From JAFGJQ01 sp052034525 (GTDB lineage: Bacteria; Planctomycetota; Phycisphaerae; UBA1845), in assembly GCA_052034525.1 (NCBI GenBank), contig JBPOIK010000142.1:1-15841 (forward strand): DNA of 15,841 bases, written 5' to 3'. The translations under genes and the position numbers were made by a program. The notes beneath the pieces were generated by a model that did no database searches, was not told the DNA's origin, and was given only the letters and a program-made list of their open reading frames with translations. Positions 14,794-15,841 of the stretch are shown in pieces; position 1 is the stretch's first letter; each line of letters begins with the position of its first letter.

Positions 14794-15026
14794 ACAAGAG
14801 AGAATTGGCCCAGATTCTGAAACGAGAAGGTTTTCGATCGGATGCCTATGACATCGAGGGTGGGGGCCTGGATGAGCGATACTGCCTGCGTGAGTATCAT
14901 GGCATCTGGTCGGTTTACTACAGCGAACGTGGTCTACAATCAGGGAAGAGAGAGTTCGCGCGCGAGAGCGAGGCAGGCGAGCATCTTTTGGCGTTGTTGC
15001 GGAAAGACGGCTCCACGCGGGCGTAG
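14790..15026 (+). CDS. Small immunity protein (Imm59-like) for the broken toxin
   Basis: A 78-residue intact acidic cytoplasmic protein with no signal or membrane helix. It has an N-terminal helix (MNKRELAQILKREGF), then a SDAYDIEGGGLDERYCL strand-turn. IWSVYYSERGLQSGKREFA strands follow, and a C-terminal helix ESEAGEHLLALLRKD. This layout (yDIeGG...ERYcL...W.vYYsERG...F..E.eA..hLL..L) matches small polymorphic-toxin immunity proteins as I remember them, closest to Imm59. The ATG at 14790 overlaps the toxin stub stop. Base composition is clearly poorer in GC than the core genes, in line with transfer. With its toxin gone it would be an orphan, possibly protective against related cells. The family name is uncertain; the immunity role is supported mainly by context. 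Confidence 0.6.
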   Translation: MNKRELAQILKREGFRSDAYDIEGGGLDERYCLREYHGIWSVYYSERGLQSGKREFARESEAGEHLLALLRKDGSTRA

Positions 15027-15299
15027 CGCACCCGCACGACCGGCGCTGCACGCGACACGTACCACTACGATGCCCTCGGACGCATCATACGGGCCGCACG
15101 CGGCATACCCACTCACGAAGAGGCCGTCGCGAGCACGCAGCGGTCCTATGCCGGCCTGGGCGATCTGGGGTGCGAAGTCCAGACCATCCGCTCCCTCCTC
15201 AGCACGCAGGCCACTATTGGAGGTAGAACCTTTGTGGTGCAGGATCCGACGAGGATTTGGACGTTCTCGCCTCGATCGACGTCTGGGGTTCCACGGTAG
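15027..15299 (+). pseudogene. RHS/YD-repeat protein fragment
   Basis: The same frame as the preceding gene stays open past its stop for 90 codons, with no start codon near its beginning. It reads RDTYHYDALGRIIRAARG, then STQRSYAGLGDLGCEVQTI. The YDALGR core followed by a second Y-x-x-LG-x-L unit is the signature of RHS/YD repeats, which build the shell encasing polymorphic toxins. From about 15240 the text (DPTRIWTFSPRSTSGVPR) no longer looks like RHS, and a frame shift to the next feature is likely. The RHS core-ending DPxGxxGG-type motif is absent. It is a stranded internal piece of a large RHS gene. Confidence 0.7.
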
Positions 15300-15325
15300 G
15301 TATTGGCTTAGATGATTACAGATGA
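15227..15325 (+). pseudogene. Possible C-terminal tail of a second toxin or displaced protein
   Basis: In the frame offset from the RHS relic, codons from about 15242 read GSDEDLDVLASIDVWGSTVG and IGLDDYR before a stop at 15323-15325. The text is protein-like, and its stop overlaps the next immunity-type gene by 14 bases, mirroring the toxin-immunity overlap upstream. It may be the end of an RHS toxin whose middle was lost or frame-shifted. I recognise no toxin family. Confidence 0.3.
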
Positions 15326-15841
15326 AATGATTGCAGAAGGGTTGTCGCTTGTGCAGGGCGACCTGCAGCACAACCTTAAAGTCGGTTTCCGTTGCCGGCT
15401 GCGGTGGTCTTTAGATGAACCGGTTGGCGTAACAGGACGACGCTGGCGCACCAAGCTAGCGACGATGGCAGTAGAGAGAGTACTGCCGCTCTGGGAATCG
15501 CTATTACCGACTGATCACTCACCGCATCAGGCACTCCAACTTGCCGAGAATCTGCTTGCGGGCTCTATCACACCAGTGGCCGCGGAACGTGAGATGGGCA
15601 AGTTGTGGGCGCATTGTGATGATCTGTCATGGCGGTACGCGGATAAGCAGAGCGTGATCATGGTCGGTTACAGTGCCATTCAGTCGGTAAGAGAGGCGAT
15701 ATCGGAGAAGTACTTCGAGGTAGTCTCACTTCCTGTGGAATTTGAAAAGGCGAGGGGCATCCTCCATAAGTGTTTTTTGCGAAAGCACTTTGAAAGGAGG
15801 AGCCCCCATGGGCAATACAACCGATCGAGGCAGGAAGATCA
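15312..15841 (+). CDS. Imm5-like immunity protein, runs off the window
   Basis: At least 176 residues from an ATG at 15312 (a second ATG at 15327 is also possible), with no stop before the edge. It looks mostly helical: RRWRTKLATMAVERVLPLWE, then LPTDHSPHQALQLAENLLAG. Next comes MGKLWAHCDDLSWRYADKQ, then VIMVGYSAIQSVREAISEKY. The pattern RVLPLWE...P-D..P..AL..AE..L.G...LW..CD.L....VGY.A.Q....A matches what I recall of Imm5 (PF14423) immunity proteins, which neutralise RHS or other polymorphic toxins. After about residue 145 the text turns basic, and a strong new ribosome site starts inside it, so the natural C-terminus may already be lost by insertion. The GC content is low for the window. 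Confidence 0.5.
   Translation, partial: MITDEMIAEGLSLVQGDLQHNLKVGFRCRLRWSLDEPVGVTGRRWRTKLATMAVERVLPLWESLLPTDHSPHQALQLAENLLAGSITPVAAEREMGKLWAHCDDLSWRYADKQSVIMVGYSAIQSVREAISEKYFEVVSLPVEFEKARGILHKCFLRKHFERRSPHGQYNRSRQED
15808..15841 (+). CDS. Start of a further gene at the window edge
   Basis: AAAGGAGG at about 15793-15800 is followed after 7 bases by an ATG at 15808 that opens MGNTTDRGRKI before the window ends. This is the strongest Shine-Dalgarno in the window. It lies out of frame inside the Imm5-like open frame, which suggests a newly inserted element or the true end of that gene being disrupted. Too little is visible to name it. Confidence 0.5.
   Translation, partial: MGNTTDRGRKI

Noticed and set aside
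1..15841. CRISPR array or retron-type reverse transcriptase
   Set aside because: No regularly spaced repeat array beyond the two units at 76-120 and no RT or Cas-like protein text in any frame.

Overview
The window looks like a GC-rich bacterial chromosome segment, most likely from a planctomycete (Planctomycetota, possibly Phycisphaerae-like). The strongest evidence is two proteins that pair a type IV pilin-like N-terminal segment (G|FTL[IV]ELL) with a C-terminal H-X9-DG motif, a combination typical of Planctomycetota and relatives. Small membrane partners and a DUF1080-type (3-keto-disaccharide hydrolase-like) protein fit this too. No rRNA gene is present, so the assignment is inference.

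Layout. (1) 1-130: tandem 20-bp repeats that look like the end of an insertion sequence lying off the left edge. (2) 181-1571, minus: a prepilin-like H-X9-DG protein followed by a membrane-anchored zinc-ribbon protein. (3) 1572-2416: a GC-rich divergent intergenic region with strong hairpins and no convincing gene. (4) 2417-5050, plus: a second prepilin-like H-X9-DG protein, a membrane-anchored partner in ATGA overlap, then a secreted PepSY + DUF1080 protein. (5) 5267-7014, minus: core genes frr (ribosome recycling), metF (methylenetetrahydrofolate reductase) and tRNA-Tyr(GUA). (6) 7214-7726, plus: a chimeric relic joining the N-terminus of a ROK-type sugar kinase to a diverged copy of an internal piece of metF. 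(7) 7922-8832, plus: two Hsp20 chaperone genes closed by a strong intrinsic terminator. (8) 14076-9059, minus: a TetR/CecR-like regulator, a periplasmic adaptor and an RND pump, tightly coupled, with a candidate operator in front of the regulator. (9) 14121-15841, plus: an accessory region with a shrunken insertion sequence and debris of RHS/polymorphic toxins with their immunity genes.

The right-hand 1.2 kb is the most interesting part. A C-terminal stub resembling TNT-type (NAD+ glycohydrolase) toxins is cut off at an insertion-sequence end. It overlaps by 4 bp an intact small immunity-type gene. That gene is followed in the same frame by an RHS YD-repeat relic (YHYDALGR), then a toxin-tail-like fragment overlapping an Imm5-like immunity gene, and finally the Shine-Dalgarno and start of another gene at the window edge. 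This reads as an array of displaced toxin tips whose immunity genes have outlived the toxins. The family names are from memory of motifs and need profile searches.
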